Below are positions 33,291 to 41,998 of a stretch of DNA of 64,000 nt, piece by piece (position 1 is the first letter of the stretch; every line of letters starts with the position of its first letter). The notes below the pieces were generated by a model that did not search any database, was not told the DNA's origin, and worked only from the letters and a program-made list of their open reading frames with translations. This stretch comes from Pseudodesulfovibrio hydrargyri (GTDB lineage: Bacteria > Desulfobacterota > Desulfovibrionia > Desulfovibrionales > Desulfovibrionaceae), in the NCBI RefSeq assembly GCF_001874525.1, contig NZ_LKAQ01000004.1, positions 2,261,590-2,325,589 of the forward strand, given 5' to 3'. Position numbers and translations under genes: made by a program.

Positions 33291-34388
33291 TTATCCCAGC
33301 GGGGCCTTCAACCGCATGATCCTTTCATAAGACTGCTCGATGCGCGCCTCCGGGATGGTCCCGTCGTCCACCAGGGAGCGGATGACGGCGTGGACCTTCT
33401 CGACGATGTGCTCGTCATAGGCGAGGTTGTTGCCGAACAGGAGGATGTCCGCGCCCGCCTCGACGGCCCGGCGGACGGCCTCCCTCCGGCCGTACTCGTC
33501 GGCGATGGCTCCCATGTCCATGTCGTCGGTGACGACCACGCCCCGGTAGCCGAGCCTGCCGCGCAACAGGCCGGTGATGACCTTTCTCGACAGGGTGGCC
33601 GGGTATTCGGGGTCAAGATGCGCGTTGAAGATGTGGGCGGTCATGATCATGTCCACCTTGCCGCCGGCGATGAGTTCCCGGTAGGGGATCAGTTCGGCCT
33701 CGGACCAAGCGTCGGTCACGTCGGTCAGCCCCTTGTGGGAGTCGGTCCCCGCGGATCCGTGGCCCGGGAAATGCTTGAGGCAGGAGAGCACGCCCGCGCC
33801 GTGCAGCCCGTCCATGAACAGGGCGTCGCACCGGGCCACCCGCCCGGGATCGCTCGAAAAGCTGCGGCCCAGCCTGCCGATGGCCGGGCTGCCCGGGTTG
33901 ACGTTCACGTCCGCCACCGGGGCGAAATCGAGGTTGAAGCCCACGGACGAGAGGATGGTCCCGACCGTGGCCCCGGCGGCGCGCACCGCGGCGTCGCCGG
34001 ACGCGCAGAGGGCCGCCGCGGACGGGGTTTCCTTGAAACCATAGGTCTTTTTGAGTCGCTGTACCTTGCCGCCCTCCTGGTCCACTGCCACGAGCAGGGG
34101 GATGTCCGCGTTGGCCTTGAGGTCGGCGATGAGCTTCCTGACTTGGTCCTTGGTCCGGATGTTGCGGCGGCCGGAGCCCAGGGACATGTCGTAGTCGAAG
34201 AGAATGATCCCGCCCAGATGGCGCTCGCGGATGTCGCGCATGATGGTCGAGTTCTCGTCCACGGAAAAGCCCCGGAACCCGGCCAGGATCATCTGGCCGA
34301 TCATGGTGTCCAGGTCGGCGGCGCGCGCGCCGGGGCAGGGGAGCAGGAAGAGGGGGAGCAGGAGCAGGGCGGCGAGGCGGATGCGCAT
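33291..34388 (-). CDS. Beta-N-acetylhexosaminidase, GH3 (NagZ-like), exported
   Basis: The 365-aa protein carries a signal peptide (ALLLLPLFLLPCPGARA, cleavage near 24) followed by a GH3 TIM-barrel domain. Signature KHFPGHGSAGTDSHKG (about 206-221) holds the acid/base dyad, and the nucleophile Asp lies in VVTDDMDMGAI. NagZ cleaves GlcNAc from muropeptides; classical NagZ is cytosolic, while this one is predicted to be periplasmic or lipoprotein-like, so it may act directly on peptidoglycan fragments outside the cytoplasm. The ATG at 34388 has no strong ribosome site. Confidence 0.9.
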   Translation of the reverse strand: MRIRLAALLLLPLFLLPCPGARAADLDTMIGQMILAGFRGFSVDENSTIMRDIRERHLGGIILFDYDMSLGSGRRNIRTKDQVRKLIADLKANADIPLLVAVDQEGGKVQRLKKTYGFKETPSAAALCASGDAAVRAAGATVGTILSSVGFNLDFAPVADVNVNPGSPAIGRLGRSFSSDPGRVARCDALFMDGLHGAGVLSCLKHFPGHGSAGTDSHKGLTDVTDAWSEAELIPYRELIAGGKVDMIMTAHIFNAHLDPEYPATLSRKVITGLLRGRLGYRGVVVTDDMDMGAIADEYGRREAVRRAVEAGADILLFGNNLAYDEHIVEKVHAVIRSLVDDGTIPEARIEQSYERIMRLKAPLG

Positions 34389-34502
34389 GGCGGGACTCGT
34401 TGGCTTTGAGGGTTGCGGGTCCGGGCCAGCATAGGGCGGGCCGCCGCGCGGCGCAAGGCCGAAACCGGTTTGCGCCGGGCCGGATTTCCTATACATTGCG
34501 GC

Positions 34503-35528
34503 ATGCACGCCCGAACCGTCCATCCCGGATTCTTCCGCCGCGTCCTGCGTCACGCTTGGATCGACCTCGCGCTCCTGGCGCGCGGGGAGGAGGCACCCCC
34601 CCTGTCCCGCCGGGAGGCCCAGCTGTGGGGACTGGTCCTGTCCTCGCGCCATGTGCCGCACCGATTGCGGCGGCTCCCGGCCGAGCGGGGCGACGGCTGG
34701 GCGGTCATGGTCCAGGAGTGGTATGCCGACCGGGCCGTGGAGGAGATCGAGCTCTATTTCGAGGAGAACCGCCCGGAGCCGACCGAGGCGGATGTGCCCG
34801 ACCTGCGGCCCGTGGGCGGGCTGGAGCCGACCCTGTTCGGCCTGGCCCTGTTCGTGCTTTTTTATTGGGCCTATTCGCGGACCTACCCGAACCTTGGGTT
34901 GTACCCCGACCTGTGGGTGCGGCTTGGCAGCGCGGACGCCGGGGCCATCCTGTCGGGCCAGTGGTGGCGGCTGTGCACCGCCTTGACCCTGCACGCGGAC
35001 GGCCCGCACGTGGCCGGAAACGCGGTCATCGGCGGGGTGTTCATCTGGCTGGCCGCGCGGCGGCTCGGCTCGGGCGCGGCCTGGCTGCTGACCATGGTTT
35101 CCGGGGTGCTGGGCAATTTGTTCAACTCGTTGGTCCTGGGCGTGCACCACGACGCCATCGGCTTTTCCACGGCCACCTTCGGCGCGGCCGGGGTGCTGGC
35201 CGGGATCACCCCGTTCGGCGTGGGCGGCGGGCTGCACGGGCTGGGCAACGGCTCATGGCTCAGGCGTTTTCTGCGCTTCACCCGCACGGCGCTCATCCCG
35301 TTCGGCGCGGGGCTCGGGCTGCTGGCCATGCTCGGCGCGGGCAACGGGGAGGGCAACACCGACCTGGGGGCGCATCTCTTCGGCTTCGCCTCGGGCCTGG
35401 GGCTGGGAGCGCTGACCGGACTCGCGGCCACCCGCCGGGGGCTGCCGGACAAGGGCGCGGACTCCCGGCTGTACGCGGCGGCCCTGCTCATGCCGGTGGC
35501 CGCCTGGGTCTGGGCCTGGCTGGCATGA
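34503..35528 (+). CDS. Rhomboid-family intramembrane serine protease
   Basis: The 341-aa membrane protein has a 100-residue cytosolic N-domain. The rhomboid core follows: QWWRLCTALTLHADGPHVAGN (WR and HxxxN motifs), catalytic Ser222 in GFSTATFG and catalytic His291 in DLGAHLFG. About seven membrane helices are visible. It cuts membrane-spanning substrates within the bilayer; substrates are unknown. ATG 34503 is used because the longer in-frame start at 34413 reads through a non-conserved basic segment. Confidence 0.88.
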   Translation: MHARTVHPGFFRRVLRHAWIDLALLARGEEAPPLSRREAQLWGLVLSSRHVPHRLRRLPAERGDGWAVMVQEWYADRAVEEIELYFEENRPEPTEADVPDLRPVGGLEPTLFGLALFVLFYWAYSRTYPNLGLYPDLWVRLGSADAGAILSGQWWRLCTALTLHADGPHVAGNAVIGGVFIWLAARRLGSGAAWLLTMVSGVLGNLFNSLVLGVHHDAIGFSTATFGAAGVLAGITPFGVGGGLHGLGNGSWLRRFLRFTRTALIPFGAGLGLLAMLGAGNGEGNTDLGAHLFGFASGLGLGALTGLAATRRGLPDKGADSRLYAAALLMPVAAWVWAWLA

Positions 35529-35599
35529 TTTCCGGGCTTGTGCTAGGCTGCCTTGATCGGTAAGGATGTCCATCCAAATCGTTTCACCAGGAGTTTCAC

Positions 35600-36412
35600 G
35601 TGGCTGAGCCCGTTGTCGACATACAGGGCCTGAACTATTCGCCGGGCGGCCTGCCGGTGCTGGAGAACGTCGATCTGCGCATCGAGCGCGGCGACTATCT
35701 GGCCGTGCTCGGCCCCAACGGCGGGGGCAAATCCACCCTGCTCAAGCTCATGCTCGGGCTGATCCGGCCGGACAGCGGGACCATCCGCGTGCTCGGCCTG
35801 CGTCCGGGCGATGCCGGGGGGCGCATCGGCTACCTGCCCCAGCACACCGTGGTCGCCAGCTCCTTTCCCATCACCGTGCTCGAGGCGGTCTGCATGGGCA
35901 CGGTCAAGCCCGGATTCAAGGGCATGTCCGGCCGCCACTCCAGGATCGACCACGACAAGGCCCGCCAGGCCCTGAAAAAGGTGGGCATGCTCGACTACCA
36001 GGGGCGCGGCCTGGCCCGGCTGTCCGGCGGCCAGAAACAGCGCGTGTTCATCGCCCGCGCCCTGGTGGACAGTCCGGAGATGCTCCTGCTCGACGAGCCC
36101 ACGGCCAGCGTGGACTCGGCCAGCCGCACGGTCCTGTTCTCCCTGCTCAACGAACTGAACAAGGAGATGACCGTGATCATGGTCAGCCACGACATCTCGT
36201 CCCTGGCCTCGGGGGTCAAGTCCGTGGCCTGCGTCAACCGGACCCTGCATTTTCACAAGGCCCCGGAGATCACCGACGACATGTTCACCATGGCCTACGG
36301 CGGGTCCGGGGACCATTGCTGCCCGGTGGAACTGGTCACCCACGGCCACGTGCCGCACCGCGTGCTCGCCCCCCACGAACAGGCGGACACGGAAGAAGGC
36401 GGCGAGCGATGA
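35600..36412 (+). CDS. znuC: Zinc/manganese-type ABC transporter ATPase
   Basis: The 270-aa protein has Walker A GPNGGGKST (38-46), Q-loop YLPQHT, signature LSGGQKQR, Walker B MLLLDEP and the switch His in MVSHDI. Family features match ZnuC/MntB/TroB. Its last 30 residues contain several His and a CC pair (GDHCCPVELVTHGHVPHRV), a possible metal-sensing tail. GTG 35600 follows CCAGGAG. It overlaps the permease gene by 4 bp. The substrate-binding partner (ZnuA) is not adjacent. Confidence 0.88.
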   Translation: MAEPVVDIQGLNYSPGGLPVLENVDLRIERGDYLAVLGPNGGGKSTLLKLMLGLIRPDSGTIRVLGLRPGDAGGRIGYLPQHTVVASSFPITVLEAVCMGTVKPGFKGMSGRHSRIDHDKARQALKKVGMLDYQGRGLARLSGGQKQRVFIARALVDSPEMLLLDEPTASVDSASRTVLFSLLNELNKEMTVIMVSHDISSLASGVKSVACVNRTLHFHKAPEITDDMFTMAYGGSGDHCCPVELVTHGHVPHRVLAPHEQADTEEGGER

Positions 36413-37212
36413 TGGACGTGCTCGGCTTCGACTTCATGCAGAACGCCCTGGCCGCGGGGCTTCTGGCCAGCCTCATCTGCGGGATCATCGGCTCCCTGGT
36501 GGTGGTCAACCGCATCGTCTTCATTTCCGGCGGCATCGCCCACGCCTCATACGGCGGCGTGGGCCTGGCCTTCATCCTCGGCCTGCCGGTCCTGCCCGTG
36601 ACCTCGGCCTTCACCGTGTGCATGGCCCTGATCATGGCCCTGGTCACCCTGCACGCCCGGGAGCGCGTGGACACGGTCATCGGCGTCATCTGGGCCGCGG
36701 GCATGGCCTTGGGGATCATCCTGCTCGACTTCACGCCGGGCTACAACGTGGACCTGATGAGCTACCTGTTCGGCTCCATCCTGGCCGTGCCGCGCTCGGA
36801 CCTGTGGCTCATGGCCGGGCTGGCCGCCATCGTCATCGTTCTGGTCCTGGTCTTCTACCGGGGCTTCACGGTCATGAGCTTCGACGAGGAGTTCGCCCGT
36901 TCAAGGGGCGTGCCCGTCAATTTTCTGTATATCCTGCTCATCGTCATGGTCGGCCTGAGCGTGGTCATGATCATCCGCGTGGTCGGCCTCATCCTGGTCA
37001 TCGCCCTGCTGACCATTCCGCCGTTCATCGCCGAGCGGCGGACCAGTTCGCTCCGGGTCATGATGGTGGTGTCCACGATCCTGTCCGCCGTGTTCACGGT
37101 CTGCGGGCTGATGATCTCGTACGCGCTCGACATCACCTCGGGGGCGTCCATCATCGCCGTGGCCGCCGTGGGCTTCTTCATTTCACTGCTCATCCCGCAG
37201 AAAACCGCCTAG
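36409..37212 (+). CDS. znuB: Zinc/manganese-type ABC transporter permease
   Basis: The 267-aa inner-membrane protein has eight or nine hydrophobic helices and the ABC-3 family motifs: FISGGIAHASYGGVGLAF, the MSYLFGSILAV segment, and the EEFARSRGVPV cytosolic loop that contacts the ATPase. It starts within the ATPase stop (ATGA). Zinc is likelier than manganese in this lineage, but the sequence does not decide it. Confidence 0.88.
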   Translation: MMDVLGFDFMQNALAAGLLASLICGIIGSLVVVNRIVFISGGIAHASYGGVGLAFILGLPVLPVTSAFTVCMALIMALVTLHARERVDTVIGVIWAAGMALGIILLDFTPGYNVDLMSYLFGSILAVPRSDLWLMAGLAAIVIVLVLVFYRGFTVMSFDEEFARSRGVPVNFLYILLIVMVGLSVVMIIRVVGLILVIALLTIPPFIAERRTSSLRVMMVVSTILSAVFTVCGLMISYALDITSGASIIAVAAVGFFISLLIPQKTA

Positions 37213-37312
37213 TTCGCAAGGGGTTGTTTTTTCCCATGGAATGGCTTTTGCAAATTGTCCCCAGCGGGTGTACATCTTTTCCTGGCCCAAGGCCTGACAA
37301 ACGGCCCGGCGC

Positions 37313-37525
37313 ATGACCATGGAATACAAGGACAAGCTCAAACAGGAAGGATACACCCGGTACCGGGGCGCGGTTGACGCCTCGGTGTACGAGTATTTCA
37401 ACTGCGACTGTTCGTGGAAGGCCCAGTGGTACCTGAAAAAGGGCCACTACCGCTGCTGCGGCTGCAAGGAACGGTGCGAAACCCGCGATCCCGAGGGGTT
37501 CCAGCTCTTCCTCGATCTGGGATAA
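37313..37525 (+). CDS. Cys-rich small protein, zinc-ribbon-like
   Basis: The 70-aa protein has seven cysteines, with YRCCGCKERCETRDPEGFQL as the core (about 46-65) and an upstream CDCSWK pair. The function is unknown. The same Y-C-x-G-C-x-E-R-C-x6-GFQ pattern occurs in the phage protein at 9049-9486. The gene is 18 bp upstream of an exported protein gene and may be in its operon. Confidence 0.7.
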   Translation: MTMEYKDKLKQEGYTRYRGAVDASVYEYFNCDCSWKAQWYLKKGHYRCCGCKERCETRDPEGFQLFLDLG

Positions 37526-37543
37526 GGCAACCAAGGAAGGACA

Positions 37544-38089
37544 ATGCGACGCATCCTCACCGCTCTGGCCCTGGCCCTGGCCATTGCCCTGGCCGCGATT
37601 CCGGCCCCGGCCTCCGACTATGCGGACATGGACATCTGCCTCGGCAAGCAGGTTCTGGGGCGCATCCTGTGCAAGGACCCCCAGGAGATCAACTACGTGA
37701 CCAAGGTTAGGGACAACATCTACCTGTTCTCCGTGTTCTACGCCAAGCAGGAGGCCCGGTTCGTGGTCGGCATCTCGGGCGACAAGATCCGCGTCCAGGG
37801 CCGGGAATTCCTCAAGCTCACCCGGACCATTCCCTACGCTTTCGACAAGACCAGCAAATGCGCAGTGGTCGAATACTCCTCCTCGGAGTGCACCCGCACC
37901 GATCCCATCGTCTGCTGCACGGAAAAGACCGAAGAGGACGTCAAGGAACAGAACTTCTGGGATCGCCCCATTCCCGACCTGCTCGAGGAGGACCTCCAAA
38001 AGGCGCTGGAGGTCCTGCCCCCGGAAGATCAGCCCGTCCAGAACGGGGAGAACGGACAGGGAACTCCTGCCGCGCCTCCGGCCCAATAG
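37544..38089 (+). CDS. Exported Cys-containing protein of unknown function
   Basis: The 181-aa protein has a clear Sec signal (ALALALAIALAAIPAPAS, cleavage near 23). The mature part contains seven cysteines (DICLGK, ILCKDP, SKCAVV, SSECTR, VCCTE), suggesting disulfides, and a Pro/Asn/Gln-rich tail. AAGGAAGG precedes ATG 37544. I do not recognise the family. A terminator follows. Confidence 0.75.
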   Translation: MRRILTALALALAIALAAIPAPASDYADMDICLGKQVLGRILCKDPQEINYVTKVRDNIYLFSVFYAKQEARFVVGISGDKIRVQGREFLKLTRTIPYAFDKTSKCAVVEYSSSECTRTDPIVCCTEKTEEDVKEQNFWDRPIPDLLEEDLQKALEVLPPEDQPVQNGENGQGTPAAPPAQ

Positions 38090-38108
38090 TTCAAGCCCAA
38101 CGGCAAAC

Positions 38109-38140
38109 GAAAGCCCCTGCATGAATGCGGGGGCTTTTTT
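38109..38140 (+). terminator. Terminator after exported protein gene
   Basis: AAGCCCC-TGCAT and ATGCG-GGGGCTT close a short loop at about 38110-38136, followed by TTTTTT. The arms carry one mismatch. Confidence 0.85.
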
Positions 38141-38219
38141 CGCACCCCTCACCCGCGAAGCTGCACAAAAAGTTTAGGAGGAAAAGGAGGATGGGAGTCC
38201 GGGGGAAGGGGGAGGCGTC

Positions 38220-38534
38220 CTACACCTTTCGCAGCCAGAGCAGGAGGGCGATGAAGGCGACGGCGGGGTAGAGGGGCCACCAGATTCTGTAGACGATGCA
38301 GGACGCGGCCACGCCGGCGAGGATCAGGACGTAGGCCCAGGCCTCGAGCATGCGCTTGAGGGAGCGCATGAGGTCGCCGGGCACGCCGTGGTGGCGGAAG
38401 GGCTCCAGGGGCGCGTCGGTTCGGGCTCCGTTGTCCGGGGCGGCGCGGCGGGAGGATTGGAGCTTGTTGCCGCATTTGGGACAGGCCAGGGTGTCGTCGG
38501 AGCTCTTGGTTCCGCATTTGGTGCAGGTGATCAC
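38220..38534 (-). CDS. Zinc-ribbon membrane protein, unknown function
   Basis: From GTG 38534 the 104-aa product starts with a zinc ribbon (ITCTKCGTK and LACPKCGNK, residues 2-30). Then come a charged linker and two membrane helices near the C-terminus (YVLILAGVAASCIVYRIWW and LYPAVAFIALLLWL). The start is chosen because zinc-ribbon proteins of this type begin at this motif; no good ribosome site is visible and a longer frame runs to 38723. It is convergent with the previous gene. Confidence 0.65.
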   Translation of the reverse strand: MITCTKCGTKSSDDTLACPKCGNKLQSSRRAAPDNGARTDAPLEPFRHHGVPGDLMRSLKRMLEAWAYVLILAGVAASCIVYRIWWPLYPAVAFIALLLWLRKV

Positions 38535-38682
38535 AGGAAGGTTATGGCCGCCGGGAAGGAGAAAGGTCAAGAGGCGGCGCGGCCCTTCCATCCCGGCGCG
38601 GTTGGTGATAATGCTTTTGCAGAAAAGCCGGAGACGGCGTAGCATGGCGCAACTCCCAAGCGCCATTGAGGATAATCGACCC

Positions 38683-40227
38683 ATGAGCGAAGCACCCGCC
38701 CGAGACAAAACGCGACCGGACAAGGAAGCGCGCCTTGCCGCCTACCAGAAGAAGCTCCGCGCCCTGAAGGAGCGCGCCTCCCTGCGCGAGGTCACGGAGC
38801 GCGAGATGCTGCTGGACATCCTGGAGAACAACAGCCAGGCCATCAACGAGTATCCCATGCTCGAGGCGCAGCGCAGCAGCGTCATGGAACTGTTGTGCGG
38901 CCGGGTGGGCCATCCCGGGTACGAATTCATCCATGAACGGGTGGGGCGGTTCATCGTCCTGCTGGCCCATTTCGACAAGGCGGTCAAGACCGGGGATGCG
39001 GCACGGCGCGAGGAGTTGGAGGCGACCCTGCTCAACGCCGAGGCCGTGCTGGTCAAGTGCGCACAGGGCGTGGTCTACGCCATGGCCCTGGTAACGGACA
39101 ACTTCGAGGAGTTGGTCCTGCGCTATTTCGGCAAGCAGAGCCTGGAACAGTACAGCGGGCTGATCGAGAAGCACGAGCTCGACCAGGGGTTCTGGAACGC
39201 CTTTGTGGAGGAGTTCATCGCCAGCCGGGTGGTCGAGGCCCACCGGGAGATTCTGGAGGGCGAGAAGTACGAGATCGCCAAGGAGCGCACCTTCCTGGTC
39301 ATCCGTTTCCTGTTCGACGACATTCTGTCCAAGCTCAACCCCACGGATCAGGAGATATCCAAGACCCGCATCCAGAACAGCTTCATCGCAGCCCGCGAGG
39401 ACCCCGGGATCAGGGAGCGGGCCAAATTGATCCAGGCCATGCTGGTCAAGGGGCTGAAGGGCTTGTCGCAGTTCGACAAGCTCTCGGCGGGCGAGCTGCT
39501 GCACGCGGCGCGCGTGGCCTGTATGGACAACGTGGCCGAGGAGTTCGAGACCCAGTACAGGGCTCGGTTGGCCGAGGCCGAGGCGGTACGCAAGGGCGAA
39601 GCCGACAAGAAGGAACCCGAGGAACGGCAGAGGGAGCAGGCCTGGTTCAAGTTCGTGCAGGACCAGCTGGTGGCCCTTGGGCTGGGCGCGTCCATCGCCA
39701 TCGGCGTGACCGGCGACCATTTCTACAAGGCGCTGGAGGCCGTGGTCCCGGACCAGATCGACGGCATCCTGCCGCTGAAGAAGGATTTCAGCCTGCCGGT
39801 GCTAGAAAAGATCCTCTTCTTCCTGCTGGAGAACCACTTCATCCAGATTCTCAAGGAGTGCGGGCGCGAGGAGGGCGGCAAGATCCAGGTGCGCAGCGGC
39901 CGCGCCCGGCGCGTGCCGGCCCCGGCCGTGAACGAGCTGCGCGGCATGTCCAAGATCCGCAAGAAACAGCTGTTCGGCAACGACGTGACCCGGGAGGACA
40001 CCCTGCTGTTCAAGCCCAAGACCGCCAAGCAGCTGGGCGAGGCCATGTCCATGCTCTCGCTCGAACCCGCGTTGCAGCAGGGGCTGGCCGAATTGTGGAA
40101 GCGGGCCGTGTTCCGGGTGGACATCATGGTCCTGATCAACTTGGAGCTGGTGGCCCGGACCACCACCAACCTGACGGTCAGGCTGACCGAAATCCTGGAA
40201 AAATACGGCGTCAAGAGAAACGGGTGA
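38683..40227 (+). CDS. Large helical protein of unknown function
   Basis: The 514-aa cytosolic protein is rich in charged, helical sequence from the N-terminus onward (EARLAAYQKKLRALKERAS), with no signal peptide, membrane helix or known enzyme motif. A basic segment near 405-440 (IQVRSGRARRVPAPAVNELR) may bind nucleic acid or membrane lipid, but this is a guess. GAGG lies 11 bases before ATG 38683; longer starts (38644, 38350) overlap the divergent zinc-ribbon gene. The 3' end overlaps the next gene, on the other strand, by 17 bp. Confidence 0.75.
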   Translation: MSEAPARDKTRPDKEARLAAYQKKLRALKERASLREVTEREMLLDILENNSQAINEYPMLEAQRSSVMELLCGRVGHPGYEFIHERVGRFIVLLAHFDKAVKTGDAARREELEATLLNAEAVLVKCAQGVVYAMALVTDNFEELVLRYFGKQSLEQYSGLIEKHELDQGFWNAFVEEFIASRVVEAHREILEGEKYEIAKERTFLVIRFLFDDILSKLNPTDQEISKTRIQNSFIAAREDPGIRERAKLIQAMLVKGLKGLSQFDKLSAGELLHAARVACMDNVAEEFETQYRARLAEAEAVRKGEADKKEPEERQREQAWFKFVQDQLVALGLGASIAIGVTGDHFYKALEAVVPDQIDGILPLKKDFSLPVLEKILFFLLENHFIQILKECGREEGGKIQVRSGRARRVPAPAVNELRGMSKIRKKQLFGNDVTREDTLLFKPKTAKQLGEAMSMLSLEPALQQGLAELWKRAVFRVDIMVLINLELVARTTTNLTVRLTEILEKYGVKRNG

Positions 40228-40912
40228 GCGGCGCACTGACCGCCTTGACGAAGCCGTCCACCAGCGGGTGCGGACAGGATCGGGTGGAACGCGCCTGAGG
40301 CACGAACAGGGTGGCGATGAAGAATCGGTGCGCCGGTATCTCCACGACCCTGATTTCCCCCTCGGCGTCCGAACCGCTGACCCGGATGGGCGCTTTCTTC
40401 AATTCCTCGACATACGCGGGGTTGACGCCGAAGTTGCAGTAATAGCGTTCGGTCGTCCGCGTGCTTCCGTACAGGGCCGCCGCCCGTGACCCCTGGGTGA
40501 GGGAAAGGGCCATTTCCCTTCCGGCCAGGGAACAGGCCAACTCGGAGATGAACAGGTCGCTGGCGTAGGGATCATACTCCGCGTGTTCCGCTTCCTTGAA
40601 GCCCAGCATGTTTCGGGCGATTTCCAGGATGACGTGCTGGAATCCGCCGCAGGTCCCCAGCAGCGGGACGTCGTTTTCCCGGGCATACCGGATGACCTCA
40701 AGGGTTTTCCGCATGTTCCTGTAGGGGCTGCCGGGACCGATCCAGAGCCCCTGGTACTCGCTGTACAGTTCGGGGCCGAGGTCTTCGGTCGATATCCAGT
40801 CTCCTTTTATTTCGAGCCCGGCACCGTCGGCGGAGTGGCGCAGGGCCCGCTCCGTGGCGACGTGGGGTTCGAAGGACGGGTCGTATTCGGCGATCAAGGC
40901 GACTTTTTTCAT
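40211..40912 (-). CDS. Class-I glutamine amidotransferase-like protein (CTP synthase C-terminal-related)
   Basis: The 233-aa protein has a class-I GATase fold like that of CTP synthase, as a free-standing domain. The nucleophile Cys88 lies in LLGTCGGFQH; its codon is TGC, not the UGA selenocysteine codon seen in some members of this family. An oxyanion-strand motif WIGPGSPY is upstream. His and Glu of the triad appear near the C-terminus (VEIPAHRFF). GGGAGA precedes ATG 40912. The substrate is unknown. It is divergent from a LysR regulator, which probably controls it. Confidence 0.8.
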   Translation of the reverse strand: MKKVALIAEYDPSFEPHVATERALRHSADGAGLEIKGDWISTEDLGPELYSEYQGLWIGPGSPYRNMRKTLEVIRYARENDVPLLGTCGGFQHVILEIARNMLGFKEAEHAEYDPYASDLFISELACSLAGREMALSLTQGSRAAALYGSTRTTERYYCNFGVNPAYVEELKKAPIRVSGSDAEGEIRVVEIPAHRFFIATLFVPQARSTRSCPHPLVDGFVKAVSAPLTRFS

Positions 40913-41029
40913 ATGGTCTCCCATGGTGTTGTCGACGGGGCCGCTGTCGGCCCGATTGTGCTCCCACTGTATTTGGCGTATGCAGCCGAGTAAATGCAGC
41001 AGTACTAAACCGTGGGTTAAGTGAAACCG

Positions 41030-41983
41030 ATGCTTCCCGATCTCAACAGGCTCAAAGTCTTTCATTTCATATTCACGGAGAAAAGCGTGGCCGGGGCGGC
41101 GCGGAAGCTGCACGTCTCGCCTTCGGCCGTAAGCCAGGCCCTGAACAAGCTGGAAGGGGAAATGGACGTGGTCCTGTTCACGCGTTCGCCGAGCGCGCTG
41201 GTGCCCACCTATGCGGGCGAACAGCTCGCCCGCATGATCGGGCCCTTTCTCCGCGATCTCGACACGGGGGTCGCCCGTCTGCAGCAGGCCCGGCAGGTCC
41301 CTTCGGGGATGCTCCGGATCGGCTCGCCCATCGAATTCGGAAACGCCTATCTGCCCGCGATTATGGCCGGTTTCAGGGAATCCTACCCCGAGGTGACCTT
41401 TACCCTCAAACTCGCCGACACGGCGGAACTCCTGTCGATGGTCCGCAATGGCGTCGTGGACTTCGGCCTGGTGGACGATTTCTTTCTCCGGGATCGGCTG
41501 GAAGGAGGGATGGGACCCTGCGCCGCTGAACCGCTGATAGACGAAGAGGTCGTCCTGGCCTGTTCAAGGGAATATTATGAAAAGGCCATCGCGGGCGACC
41601 ATTCGTTCGCTCACCTGGCGGGGCGGGAATTCGTCGCCTACCGGGAATCCTCGTTGACCCTGGCGGGCTGGTTTCTCCACCATTTCGGAAAACCGTGCGC
41701 CGGGCTGAACCGCGTGCTGTTCGCCGACAGCCATCAGGCGATCATCTCCGGGATACGGGCCCATCTGGGGCTGGGAGTGATCGCTTCGCATCTTGTGAGG
41801 AAGGAGTTGGCGGCGGGGAGCATCGTCCCGATCAGGACCGGGGCACGCGAAATAGTCAACACCATCTCCCTGGCGCAGCTGCTCGACAAGATTCCCAACC
41901 TGACGGAACGGACCTTTCTCGGCTATTTGCGGAACGACGTGTTCGGGCCCGATGGATTACTGGACTTTTCGGGTGCCGCCTAG
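41030..41983 (+). CDS. LysR-family transcriptional regulator
   Basis: The 317-aa protein has an N-terminal winged HTH (KSVAGAARKLHVSPSAVSQA, about 19-38) and a LysR substrate-binding domain (about 90-300, starting GMLRIGSPIEFG). The start may be ATG 41030 or GTG 41021. It is divergent from the amidotransferase-like gene with about 110 bp between, the usual layout for a LysR regulator and its target. Confidence 0.9.
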   Translation: MLPDLNRLKVFHFIFTEKSVAGAARKLHVSPSAVSQALNKLEGEMDVVLFTRSPSALVPTYAGEQLARMIGPFLRDLDTGVARLQQARQVPSGMLRIGSPIEFGNAYLPAIMAGFRESYPEVTFTLKLADTAELLSMVRNGVVDFGLVDDFFLRDRLEGGMGPCAAEPLIDEEVVLACSREYYEKAIAGDHSFAHLAGREFVAYRESSLTLAGWFLHHFGKPCAGLNRVLFADSHQAIISGIRAHLGLGVIASHLVRKELAAGSIVPIRTGAREIVNTISLAQLLDKIPNLTERTFLGYLRNDVFGPDGLLDFSGAA

Positions 41984-41998
41984 CCCGGCGTGGCTGGA

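Noticed and set aside
40640..40670. Selenocysteine in the amidotransferase-like protein
   Set aside because: The active-site codon is TGC; there is no in-frame TGA.
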